From a virus, in the IMG/VR virus record IMGVR_UViG_3300008266_000098, positions 1 through 46,223 of that record: a DNA stretch of 46,223 bases. One strand, 5' to 3'. The position numbers and the translations under genes are program-made. Each line of letters opens with the position of its first letter. The first letter of the stretch is position 1. The notes beneath the pieces were generated by a model. That model had not been told where the DNA came from. It was given only the letters and a program-made list of their open reading frames with translations, and made no database searches. Shown here in pieces: positions 8,717 through 14,836 of the stretch.

Positions 8717-10629
8717 TGGTCACCGTCAAGGAGCCTGTGGGCCGCAACCCGCAGCAGATCATCGACAGGGCCGCCGTACAGGCCCGCAGGGACCCCGCAG
8801 CTACCGATGTAGCGGACATCAAGGCCGAGGCCGCCCAGCGGGCTCCTGTGGCCGTCCAGAGCAGTGCCCCGCACGTGCTGGTACGGGACCCCCTCAAGGC
8901 GGACTTCCGCAACTTCCTCACGCTCATCTGGCGGTTCCTGCTCAAGGTCGATCCGAGCCCCATCCAACTGGACATGGCCTACTGGCTCCAGTACGGGCCG
9001 AGCCGATCGGTCATCATGGCCTTCCGGGGGTTCTCCAAGTCGTGGATCACCGGGGCCTACGCGCTGTGGCGGCTGTACTGTGACCCGGAGGAGAAGGTCC
9101 TCGTGGTGTCCGGGTCGCTGATCCGAGCGCAGGCTACCACGAACTGGTGCCTCAATCTCATCATGCAGATGCCCGAGTTGGCGCCCATGCGGCCCAAGCG
9201 GTCGGACCGGGCGTCGTCCCGCGCGTTCGACGTGGGTAACTGCCGGCCTGCCCAGTCGCCCTCCTTCCACGCCCTCGGCATCGGGGGTCAGATCGTCGGC
9301 TTCCGTGGCACGTGCATCATCCCGGACGACGTGGAGACCCAGCAGAACTCCCGCACCGTCACCGGTCGAGAAGCCATCCGCGAGGCCGTCAAGGAGTTCG
9401 ACAGCGTGCTCGTGCCGGGGGGTGTCATCAAGTACCTCGGCACGCCGCACGATGAGGACAGCCTCTACTCGGTGTTGGTCGAGAAGCGGGGGTACACGGC
9501 CCGCATCTGGCCCGCCCACTTCCCCAACAAGGTGCAGGTCAAGGGGTACGGCAACAAGCTGGCTCCCTACATCCTCAACCTCGTCAAGCGGGACCCAGCG
9601 CTGGTCGGCAAGTCCACCATGCCGAACCGCTTCACGGAGAAGGACCTCGCGGAGCGTCGCCTCTCGCTGGGTGCCTCCGAGTACGCCCTCCAGTTCATGC
9701 TGGACACGACCCTCTCGGACCGGGACAAGTTCCCCCTCAAGCTCCGGGACCTCATGACCATGTCCCTCGACCCACGCAAGGGTCCGACACAGGTGGTGTG
9801 GACGAACGACAGCGAGTACCGCCTCACGGACCTACCCTCGGTGGGCCATGACGGCGACTTCTGGCACAAGCCAATCATCCCCGAGGGTGCCTCCTACGCG
9901 CCGTACAACTCCATCATCGGGTGGGTGGACAACTCGGGGCGGGGGTCCGATGAGACTGCCCTCACCATCCTTGCCGAACTCCACGGCACCCTCTTCCTGC
10001 TCTACCGCTGGTCCTCCCTCGACGGGTACGGGCCGGCCACGCTTGACGCCATCTGCGCGGCCTGCGTGAGGTACCGGGTCATGGAGTTGTGGGTCGAAGA
10101 GAACTTCGGGGATGGCATGTTCTCCTCCCTCCTGCGCCCCGTCCTGTCCCGTCACTGGGCCAAGGCGAACAAGGGCAAGCGGGGGGATGACATCGGTGGC
10201 ACGACCATCACCGAGACCAAGGCGTCCAACCAGATGAACAAGGAGAAGCGCATCCTTGGGACCATGGAGCCTGTCACCCAGCAGCACCGCCTCGTGGTGG
10301 ACCGCGCCGTGGTGGAGGAGGACATCAAGTCCGTCGAGAAGATAGACGGCGAGGATGGCCGGCACCGGTACATGCTGTTCCACCAGTACACCCGCCTGAC
10401 CCGCGACAAGGACAGCCTCTACAAGGACGACCGGCTGGACAGCCTTGCGGGTGCGTGCGGTACCTTCGCGGACCTACTTGGGGTGGACCCCGAGATGGTG
10501 GCGAGGGCGGTGGAGGAGGATGCCGCAGAGGCCGAGCTTAGGCGGATACTGGGAGCGGACTGGGACGATGAGGGTCCTCCTCCGAGTAACCGTCCGACCT
10601 CCATGCGGCCTACCCCTCGCCGTGTCTAA
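8716..10629 (+). CDS. terL: Terminase large subunit (gp19-like)
   Basis: ATP-driven packaging motor with nuclease, 637 residues (T7 gp19 is 586). The ATPase part carries an atypical Walker A, FRGFSKSWIT, as in T7-type large terminases, followed by EKVLVVSGS and a Walker B-like CIIPDDVE. The C-terminal RNase H-fold nuclease begins at GWVDNSGRGSDETAL with its first catalytic Asp, followed by LWVEENFGDGMF. The start is the ATG overlapping the previous stop; a GTG-rich upstream extension of the frame is not conserved-looking and was left out. Confidence 0.95.
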   Translation: MVTVKEPVGRNPQQIIDRAAVQARRDPAATDVADIKAEAAQRAPVAVQSSAPHVLVRDPLKADFRNFLTLIWRFLLKVDPSPIQLDMAYWLQYGPSRSVIMAFRGFSKSWITGAYALWRLYCDPEEKVLVVSGSLIRAQATTNWCLNLIMQMPELAPMRPKRSDRASSRAFDVGNCRPAQSPSFHALGIGGQIVGFRGTCIIPDDVETQQNSRTVTGREAIREAVKEFDSVLVPGGVIKYLGTPHDEDSLYSVLVEKRGYTARIWPAHFPNKVQVKGYGNKLAPYILNLVKRDPALVGKSTMPNRFTEKDLAERRLSLGASEYALQFMLDTTLSDRDKFPLKLRDLMTMSLDPRKGPTQVVWTNDSEYRLTDLPSVGHDGDFWHKPIIPEGASYAPYNSIIGWVDNSGRGSDETALTILAELHGTLFLLYRWSSLDGYGPATLDAICAACVRYRVMELWVEENFGDGMFSSLLRPVLSRHWAKANKGKRGDDIGGTTITETKASNQMNKEKRILGTMEPVTQQHRLVVDRAVVEEDIKSVEKIDGEDGRHRYMLFHQYTRLTRDKDSLYKDDRLDSLAGACGTFADLLGVDPEMVARAVEEDAAEAELRRILGADWDDEGPPPSNRPTSMRPTPRRV

Positions 10630-10945
10630 CCCGAAGGCGGACACCTACGTGGTGGCCTTGGTGCGGCGCAAGCCCGTCATGGCCATCCCGCACTTCCTCT
10701 TGGCCTCCTACCACTACTACGTGGAGGACGACCCCATCCTCTCGGACTGGGTGTTTGACGATGTGCTGGTGAAGACCCTGCTCTCTCTCCGCACGAACTC
10801 CCCCTCCCCCGAGCACCTCGGGTCCCTTCACGTCCACTCCCACCTGATCCCGTGGGACGGGCTGGAGGCGGGCTCGGGGTTCATGGTGAAGTACCCGGAG
10901 AGGGTGGTTCAGGCGGCTCAGGCCATGCGGAGGCGCTTTAAGTGA
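10622..10945 (+). CDS. Hypothetical protein after the large terminase, 107 aa
   Basis: Begins at GTG 10622, overlapping the terminase end by 8 bases; an in-frame ATG at 10568 is possible. Contains VVALVRRKPVMAIPHFLLAS and a cluster of aromatic and acidic residues (YHYYVEDDPILSDW). Not recognised. It occupies the position of T7 gene 19.5, the last gene before the genome end. Confidence 0.55.
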   Translation: MSNPKADTYVVALVRRKPVMAIPHFLLASYHYYVEDDPILSDWVFDDVLVKTLLSLRTNSPSPEHLGSLHVHSHLIPWDGLEAGSGFMVKYPERVVQAAQAMRRRFK

Positions 10946-10986
10946 CTGGAAGGATTGGCTTTTCGTGAAATCGTTGAGCTATTTCT

Positions 10987-11006
10987 TCTAATAGGCTTAC
11001 CATATG
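10987..11006 (+). promoter_or_regulatory. Phage RNA polymerase promoter, copy 1
   Basis: TCTAATAGGCTTACCATATG differs at one base from 20150-20169 and strongly resembles the T7 class of promoter (TAATACGACTCACTATAG with about one base deleted). It lies just after the terminase region, the place of T7 phi-OR, which serves late replication and packaging. Initiation is expected at or just after the final G. Confidence 0.75.
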
Positions 11007-11053
11007 GATAGAGACCCCCAGTCGCTACTAATAGCCGACCACCACTGTGCGCG

Positions 11054-11067
11054 AAGTGACCGACTTG
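11054..11067 (+). repeat. 14-bp dyad element, left copy
   Basis: AAGTGACCGACTTG is the exact reverse complement of 11367-11380, 300 bp away. Each copy is itself a small dyad (AAGT, 5 bases, ACTT), which suits a dimeric DNA-binding protein. Confidence 0.6.
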
Positions 11068-11366
11068 GCCGTCCCCGATGAGTAGGGAGGGAGGAGGTCC
11101 CCGACTAAGCAGGGTACACCATGCGTCCCCCACCCCACGTACCACCGGATCAGCGTTTCCCCCCGTGCCACCCCGCGTTTCCCGGTACGTTCGCGCCTCG
11201 TTCACCCTGCGTACCACCTCGCGTCCCACCTAGCGACCCACCCCAGCCGCTAACCCCTTGGCGTTGCTCGCACCTCATGTCCTTACCGGAGGACATGACA
11301 CGAGGCGGACATGGGGTGGGGGCTGGGATGGTGCACCCTCACCTGTCTGATACCATCAGTGGTCCG

Positions 11367-11380
11367 CAAGTCGGTCACTT
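11367..11380 (-). repeat. 14-bp dyad element, right copy (inverted)
   Basis: CAAGTCGGTCACTT is the exact inverted copy of 11054-11067, flanked by CG and TGCG that extend its own symmetry. The two copies bracket the short-repeat tract and lie upstream of the early promoter. Confidence 0.6.
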
Positions 11381-11518
11381 TGCGTACTAGCAGAGGTGGG
11401 AGGGGGTCACAGTCCGCCGCGAGGCGGGACGCGAGGTGGTTCGTGGGGTGATGCTCAATGAGGATGCACGCTACCTGGTGAACGGTTGTGCACTCGACCT
11501 GGTGTTTCGGCTGGGGGC

Positions 11519-11548
11519 TTGACAGGAGGATGAACACGGGAGGATAAG
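11519..11548 (+). promoter_or_regulatory. Host-type (sigma-70-like) early promoter
   Basis: A perfect -35 box TTGACA (11519-11524) and GATAAG (11543-11548) as -10, spacing 18. The surrounding GGGGCTTGACAGG recurs exactly at the promoter before the RNA polymerase region (16849) and nearly at 14837. It would drive the early operon beginning at 11586. Confidence 0.65.
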
Positions 11549-11585
11549 GGGTCACCGGCCACGGGGGCCGCGAGGAGACCACGCC

Positions 11586-11870
11586 ATGACATTCATCAGC
11601 ATCAACGCGAAGTCCGCCGACATCCCCACGGATGCACTCTATCTCGACATGCACGAGGGTGACGTGGAGACCGGGCGCATTGTGGCGCACGCGGCGCGGG
11701 TCACCCGGTTCAACAAGGTGGCGTATCCCAGCCCCCGCCACATGGTGGGTCAGTGGGTGGTCACCATCTACGACGCGGAGATGAACGGGACCACGCTGGA
11801 GCACTCCTCTGGGCACCCGATGGCCCGTGCCCGCACCCGCCTTCGCATGGCGTCCTACGCCACGGCGTGA
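11586..11870 (+). CDS. Early hypothetical protein, 94 aa
   Basis: First gene after the early promoter, from ATG with GAGGAG upstream. Its leader keeps the words GTCACCGG and GGCC seen in the repeated RNA elements downstream but not their full structure. The protein has no recognised domain. In T7 the first early gene encodes an anti-restriction protein (Ocr), but this product is not obviously acidic DNA mimicry (it contains many Arg, His and Lys), so no function is assigned. Confidence 0.65.
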   Translation: MTFISINAKSADIPTDALYLDMHEGDVETGRIVAHAARVTRFNKVAYPSPRHMVGQWVVTIYDAEMNGTTLEHSSGHPMARARTRLRMASYATA

Positions 11871-11873
11871 CCC

Positions 11874-11950
11874 CACCTCGTGGCCCTGTCGCAAGGCAGG
11901 GTCACCGGGAGGGGCCATCCCTCGCACCACACGTTGGGAGACGTGACACC
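11874..11950 (+). ncRNA. Three-hairpin intergenic RNA element, copy 1
   Basis: Hairpin A pairs 11880-11888 with 11897-11905 (9 bp, one G-T). Hairpin B is GAGGG (11909-11913) with CCCTC (11919-11923). Hairpin C is CACGT, loop TGGGAG, ACGTG (11930-11945), which places the Shine-Dalgarno sequence in the loop, 10 bases before the ATG at 11951. Four more copies follow with compensatory changes in A and C. Confidence 0.8.
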
Positions 11951-12190
11951 ATGCTGACCACTTGGAAAATGCTGACCCTCACTGCCCAGTGCACTTGCAC
12001 CGGCCACCTCTCGCCGCGCGATGTCCTCCGCATGCTCGCCTATGGCATCCTCGCGGTACAGGCTGGGAGGGCGCGGGACGGGAACGTTCACACGTACAGG
12101 ATGCACGTGGGGGCCATGCGGGGTACGTGGCGCAGGGCTCGTGTCCGGGCCATCGGGTGCCGCGCCGTCGCCAACGCTCTGGGGGTCTGA
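11951..12190 (+). CDS. Early hypothetical protein, 79 aa
   Basis: Starts directly after RNA element copy 1. Basic, with a Cys pair near the N-terminus (QCTCTGHLS) and Arg-rich C-terminal half (RGTWRRARVRAIG). It ends GGGGGTCTGA and is followed 4 bases later by the next ATG, so the two are probably translated together. No family recognised. Confidence 0.6.
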   Translation: MLTTWKMLTLTAQCTCTGHLSPRDVLRMLAYGILAVQAGRARDGNVHTYRMHVGAMRGTWRRARVRAIGCRAVANALGV

Positions 12191-12194
12191 CACC

Positions 12195-12524
12195 ATGGCA
12201 AAGCAGGTTGTGCTCTACACGGTGCTCCACTCCGGTTCCGGTCACCCCACGTGTGCAAAGGGTCCGGTCCGCGCCGTCCCTCACATGGGAGCCGGGAGGG
12301 CGTGCCACTGGTTCACGGATCACGGGATGGTCGAACCGGACTATGCCGCAGTCCGCGAGTGTCTGCCCCACTACTGGCGTAAGGCGTGGGACCGTAGGGG
12401 AGCCGTTTGGTTCACGGACGAGCCCGGAGCGGACCCCACGAAGCCGGCCACGTGCACCCTCTACAGCACGCGGGGCAAGTACCTCACGACCCTGTATCTA
12501 CAGCCCTACAAGTTCCCTGCTTGA
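12195..12524 (+). CDS. Early hypothetical protein, 109 aa
   Basis: ATG start in the context TCTGACACCATG, 4 bases after the previous stop. Rich in His, Trp and Tyr (ACHWFTDHGM, PHYWRKAWDRRGAVWF), suggesting a small folded domain. It has three Cys but no clear metal-site spacing. No family recognised. RNA element copy 2 follows. Confidence 0.6.
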   Translation: MAKQVVLYTVLHSGSGHPTCAKGPVRAVPHMGAGRACHWFTDHGMVEPDYAAVRECLPHYWRKAWDRRGAVWFTDEPGADPTKPATCTLYSTRGKYLTTLYLQPYKFPA

Positions 12525-12527
12525 CGC

Positions 12528-12605
12528 TACCTCATGCCGGGCACATAGTCCGGCATCTGGGAGGGCCAACCGGCACTTCGCAACCACGTTGGGAGACGTG
12601 ACACC
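12528..12605 (+). ncRNA. Three-hairpin intergenic RNA element, copy 2
   Basis: Hairpin A is a perfect 7-bp stem, ATGCCGG (12534-12540) with CCGGCAT (12550-12556), fully different in sequence from copy 1. Hairpin B is degenerate here (GGGAGGGCCAACCGG). Hairpin C, CACGT-TGGGAG-ACGTG (12585-12600), is intact and 5 bases before the ATG at 12606. Confidence 0.75.
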
Positions 12606-12701
12606 ATGCAACCGCTCACCATCACCATCACCACGGCCACCGGGAAGCACATCACCCTGTCGGCTGACGCCACCCGCAACCGCCTCGCACTGGGGGTCTG
12701 A
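12606..12701 (+). CDS. Very small early ORF, 31 aa
   Basis: ATG directly after RNA element copy 2; product begins MQPLTITITTATGKHITLSA. It ends in the same GGGGGTCTGA as the gene at 11951 and is followed by CATCATG of the next gene. It could be a real mini-protein, a coupling peptide for the gene at 12706, or the remnant of a deleted gene whose C-terminus (ALGV) matches that of 11951-12190. Confidence 0.5.
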   Translation: MQPLTITITTATGKHITLSADATRNRLALGV

Positions 12702-12705
12702 CATC

Positions 12706-12963
12706 ATGAGCACCCGCAACCCGGACATCGGCTGGACAGCACTAGACCCCGCAAAGGCTGACTACGGTGCAGTAGAGGGCGCGTATGTCAACGGCATCAC
12801 CCTGCTCGCAATGAACAGCGGCAAGACCGTTTGCGTGGTGGGGCACTGCTCGTGCACCACAAAGGCGGATGCTGAGAGAATTGCCCGCAAGAGCAGCAGC
12901 CACGAGGCTGACCGCTTTGTATCACGCAAGCGCCTTATGTCATGGTTCGTGCAGCCTGCTTGA
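12706..12963 (+). CDS. Early hypothetical protein, 85 aa
   Basis: ATG 4 bases after the previous stop, so likely translationally coupled to the 31-codon ORF. Contains TVCVVGHCSCTTKADAERIA, with two nearby Cys, then a basic helix (SRKRLMSWF). No family recognised. RNA element copy 3 follows the stop. Confidence 0.6.
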   Translation: MSTRNPDIGWTALDPAKADYGAVEGAYVNGITLLAMNSGKTVCVVGHCSCTTKADAERIARKSSSHEADRFVSRKRLMSWFVQPA

Positions 12964-12966
12964 CGC

Positions 12967-13037
12967 CACCTCATGTCCCGGCCTAGTGTCGGGGCATCGG
13001 GAGGGGCCAACCCTCGCATCGTGTTGGGAGACACATC
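12967..13037 (+). ncRNA. Three-hairpin intergenic RNA element, copy 3
   Basis: Hairpin A: 12973-12980 pairs with 12990-12997 (8 bp including one T-G). Hairpin B: GAGGG (13001-13005) with CCCTC (13011-13015). Hairpin C: GTGT, loop TGGGAG, ACAC (13021-13034). The C stem differs from the CACGT/ACGTG form on both sides, so pairing is kept while sequence is not. ATG follows at 13038. Confidence 0.8.
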
Positions 13038-13535
13038 ATGACCAAATCCAAGCGCATCACTGCCGTGCAATTCCCGGATGGTGAGACCCACACGAATGAC
13101 CGGGGGCTGTGGGATGACAGCATCGCCAAGGGGCGTTGCGTGGCACTCTATGGGAAAGACGGGGTGGCCGCACTGCGGGCCTATCGTGGCGACAAGCTGC
13201 GGGAGTTCATCAAGCCTAAGACCACCATCAAGGCCGTTGATTGCCACAGGTCCGCAAGCGGCGGGGTGGTGCACTTCCGGCTCTTTGTCGCGGCACTCAG
13301 TGAGACGGGCCAGCCCTACGTCCGGGACATCACACGGCAGGTGGCGGAGTTCGTCGGCTTTAAGGTGAGCCCCAAGACGGACGGCATCGTCATGAGCGGC
13401 TACGGCTACAGCAAGTCGTTCCAAATCGGCTACAGCCTCGGCCTCGCCCTGTGGCCTAACGGCACGCCCGAACCTCACGGCACACGCAATGGCGAGCCTG
13501 ATAGCTGCGGTGGGTATGCCATCAGCATCGGCTAG
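13038..13535 (+). CDS. Early hypothetical protein, 165 aa
   Basis: The largest gene of the early block, ATG after RNA element copy 3. Mixed alpha/beta composition, with VDCHRSASGGVVHFRLFVAA and a Gly/Ser/Tyr-rich part near the C-terminus (SGYGYSKSFQIGYSLGLALW). No recognised domain. Position suggests a host-takeover or defence-evasion role, which is inference only. Confidence 0.65.
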   Translation: MTKSKRITAVQFPDGETHTNDRGLWDDSIAKGRCVALYGKDGVAALRAYRGDKLREFIKPKTTIKAVDCHRSASGGVVHFRLFVAALSETGQPYVRDITRQVAEFVGFKVSPKTDGIVMSGYGYSKSFQIGYSLGLALWPNGTPEPHGTRNGEPDSCGGYAISIG

Positions 13536-13546
13536 GGGACGCGGCG

Positions 13547-13624
13547 TCACCTCATGGCCCCGGCTCACGCTGGGGTCTATGGGGAGGGGCCAATCCCTCG
13601 CACCATGTTGGGAGACATGAAGCC
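13547..13624 (+). ncRNA. Three-hairpin intergenic RNA element, copy 4
   Basis: Hairpin A: 13556-13564 with 13569-13577 (9 bp, two G-T pairs, loop TCAC). Hairpin B: GAGGG (13584-13588) with CCCTC (13595-13599). Hairpin C: CATGT, loop TGGGAG, ACATG (13604-13619), a coupled change relative to CACGT/ACGTG. ATG at 13625. Confidence 0.8.
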
Positions 13625-13942
13625 ATGACCACACGTCGCACACTGGGAAGCCTGCTCCACCCTGCGGACCGCGCGGAGGTGCTCCAAGCCTACACCCACC
13701 GGTTCACCATGGAGCACGTCCCGTTCTGGGCCACGGTCCAGAGGGCGGACGGGACCTACTACGCGCCACACTACCGCACGGATGCGGACTGGCTGTCATG
13801 CACCACGTTCGCCGTCCGGCAGGATGGCCGGTTGCATCAGGGCCGGACCGGGGCAGAGGACTTCGCGTGTCGGCCCCTTCACGTCGATTACTTCCCACTG
13901 GGCAAGTCACTGCCGGCACCGTACCGCAAGGGGCAGGGCTGA
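13625..13942 (+). CDS. Early hypothetical protein, 105 aa
   Basis: ATG after RNA element copy 4. The sequence is rich in aromatic residues and His (TMEHVPFWATVQRADGTYYA, LHVDYFPLGKSL) and has a beta-hairpin-like middle. No family recognised. RNA element copy 5 begins 3 bases after its stop. Confidence 0.6.
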   Translation: MTTRRTLGSLLHPADRAEVLQAYTHRFTMEHVPFWATVQRADGTYYAPHYRTDADWLSCTTFAVRQDGRLHQGRTGAEDFACRPLHVDYFPLGKSLPAPYRKGQG

Positions 13943-13944
13943 CC

Positions 13945-14025
13945 TCACCTCGTGTCCCGGTCGCATTGCGGCTGGGCCACCGGGAGGGGCCATCCCTCGC
14001 TTCACACGTTGGGAGACGTGACACC
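13945..14025 (+). ncRNA. Three-hairpin intergenic RNA element, copy 5
   Basis: Hairpin A is the longest: 13952-13964 with 13968-13980, 13 positions with one mismatch and two G-T pairs, loop ATT. Hairpin B: GAGGG (13984-13988) with CCCTC (13994-13998). Hairpin C: CACGT-TGGGAG-ACGTG (14005-14020). ATG at 14026. Confidence 0.8.
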
Positions 14026-14232
14026 ATGACCATCAAGCTAGGCATCACAGACAACGCCGTGGCCCCGCCCAAGGCCCGGTTCATCGACCTCACACCCACG
14101 TGGGTGGGGCTCGTCCCGCTCCTCGTGACCCTCATCGAGAATGGCGACGCGCAGGGCCGCAAGACGGCAATTGAGGAGTTGACCCGCATGGCCGCTGCGG
14201 CGGATCGGCTCGTGGAAAGCACCCGGTCATGA
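14026..14232 (+). CDS. Early hypothetical protein, 68 aa
   Basis: ATG after RNA element copy 5. N-terminal half moderately hydrophobic (TWVGLVPLLVTLIENG), C-terminal half an amphipathic helix (KTAIEELTRMAAAADRLVES). It overlaps the next gene by 4 bases (ATGA). No family recognised. Confidence 0.6.
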   Translation: MTIKLGITDNAVAPPKARFIDLTPTWVGLVPLLVTLIENGDAQGRKTAIEELTRMAAAADRLVESTRS

Positions 14233-14426
14233 GCCGAAACGTTCGCCACATCGGCGTCCTCGTGAACGGGTCGCACAAGCGGTACCTGACCCAATCGGGC
14301 ACCCTCTCGCCGGACAAGGCGGAGGGCCACCGGTTCACCTCGCAACGGCTCTGCTGGCTGGCCATTCAACGGGTCAAGACATCGGGCCAACGGTTCCACA
14401 TTTTGAAGGAGGAGACAGGGCGATGA
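14229..14426 (+). CDS. Early hypothetical protein, 65 aa, basic
   Basis: Starts at the ATGA overlap with the previous gene. Strongly basic (SRNVRHIGVLVNGSHKRYLT, KTSGQRFHILKEETGR), so nucleic-acid binding is conceivable. No family recognised. Its end overlaps the membrane-protein gene by 4 bases. Confidence 0.6.
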   Translation: MSRNVRHIGVLVNGSHKRYLTQSGTLSPDKAEGHRFTSQRLCWLAIQRVKTSGQRFHILKEETGR

Positions 14427-14695
14427 ACACGCAAACAGGTCTGACCCGCCGAGACAAGACGCTGCTCTTTGTGGCCGGCTCGGTGTGGCTGGGGTGCGCT
14501 GGGCTGGTCGGCTGGGGGTCCTATGAGGCGGCCCGGTTTGTCGGCGGCGTGACGGTCGCTGGGCTGGGGCCGGAGGTGACGGCGGGGGTCGCACTGGGCA
14601 CCGCCATGACCCTGTTCGCCGGGCTGGTCACCCACCACCTCATCGCGGTGCGGGACTATGAGCGACGCCGCGAGGACGAGGAGCGTTACTGGTAG
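14423..14695 (+). CDS. Small membrane protein, two TM segments, 90 aa
   Basis: ATGA overlap with the previous gene; AGGAGGAGA upstream is a strong ribosome site. Two membrane segments at about residues 13-33 (LLFVAGSVWLGCAGLVGWGS) and 45-70 (VTAGVALGTAMTLFAGLV), ending in a charged tail (YERRREDEERYW). It is the last gene before a cluster of terminators. An early membrane protein could act on the host envelope or exclude other phages. This is inference. Confidence 0.6.
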   Translation: MNTQTGLTRRDKTLLFVAGSVWLGCAGLVGWGSYEAARFVGGVTVAGLGPEVTAGVALGTAMTLFAGLVTHHLIAVRDYERRREDEERYW

Positions 14696-14696
14696 C

Positions 14697-14745
14697 CCCA
14701 AAGACCTAGACGCTGGGCTCAACGGCTCGGCGTCTATCCTTTGGG
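14697..14745 (+). terminator. Terminator hairpin 1 after the early operon
   Basis: CCCAAAG (14697-14703) pairs with CTTTGGG (14739-14745), and inside it TAGACGC (14707-14713) pairs with GCGTCTA (14730-14736). A 14-bp interrupted stem right after the last early gene; only short T-runs follow. Confidence 0.6.
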
Positions 14746-14767
14746 ACTTTCACACCCATTTGACTTT

Positions 14768-14791
14768 CGGCCCCGCTTACTGTAGGGGCCG
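14768..14791 (+). terminator. Terminator hairpin 2
   Basis: CGGCCCC (14768-14774) with GGGGCCG (14785-14791), perfect 7-bp GC stem, loop of 10 bases. Second of three stacked hairpins. Confidence 0.5.
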
Positions 14792-14798
14792 TCCTGTT

Positions 14799-14813
14799 CC
14801 CGAGTTTCTCGGG
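14799..14813 (+). terminator. Terminator hairpin 3
   Basis: CCCGAG, loop TTT, CTCGGG (14799-14813). Third stacked hairpin; no long T-run follows, so termination strength is uncertain. Confidence 0.4.
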
Positions 14814-14836
14814 TCCCTACTCGCGACGGCAAGGGC

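Larger units (their letters stand above)
10946..11585. other. 640-bp non-coding region: probable site of genome ends and early control
   Basis: The only gene-free stretch longer than 300 bp. In order it holds a phage-type promoter (10987), a weaker look-alike (11027), a 14-bp dyad (11054), a region of irregular short repeats built from GCGTTTCCC, GTACCACC and GCGTCCCACC (about 11120-11250), the inverted copy of the dyad (11367) and a host-type promoter (11519). In T7 the equivalent interval, after the terminase and before the first early gene, contains the terminal repeat and the early promoters. No convincing gene was found in it. Confidence 0.6.

Noticed and set aside
11027-11046. Second phage-promoter look-alike (CTAATAGC...ACCACC) 40 bases after the first
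   Set aside because: Only the CTAATAG part matches; the TTACCATATG half is missing. Not listed as a promoter without transcript evidence.
11121-11390. 89-codon open frame in the non-coding region after the terminase
   Set aside because: Product is mostly Pro/His/Cys from repetitive pyrimidine-rich DNA and crosses the dyad element; no ribosome site. Treated as chance.
11451-11522. 23-codon ORF ending within the early promoter -35 box
   Set aside because: It has no convincing ribosome site and its stop lies inside TTGACA, so it would end before the promoter; probably chance.
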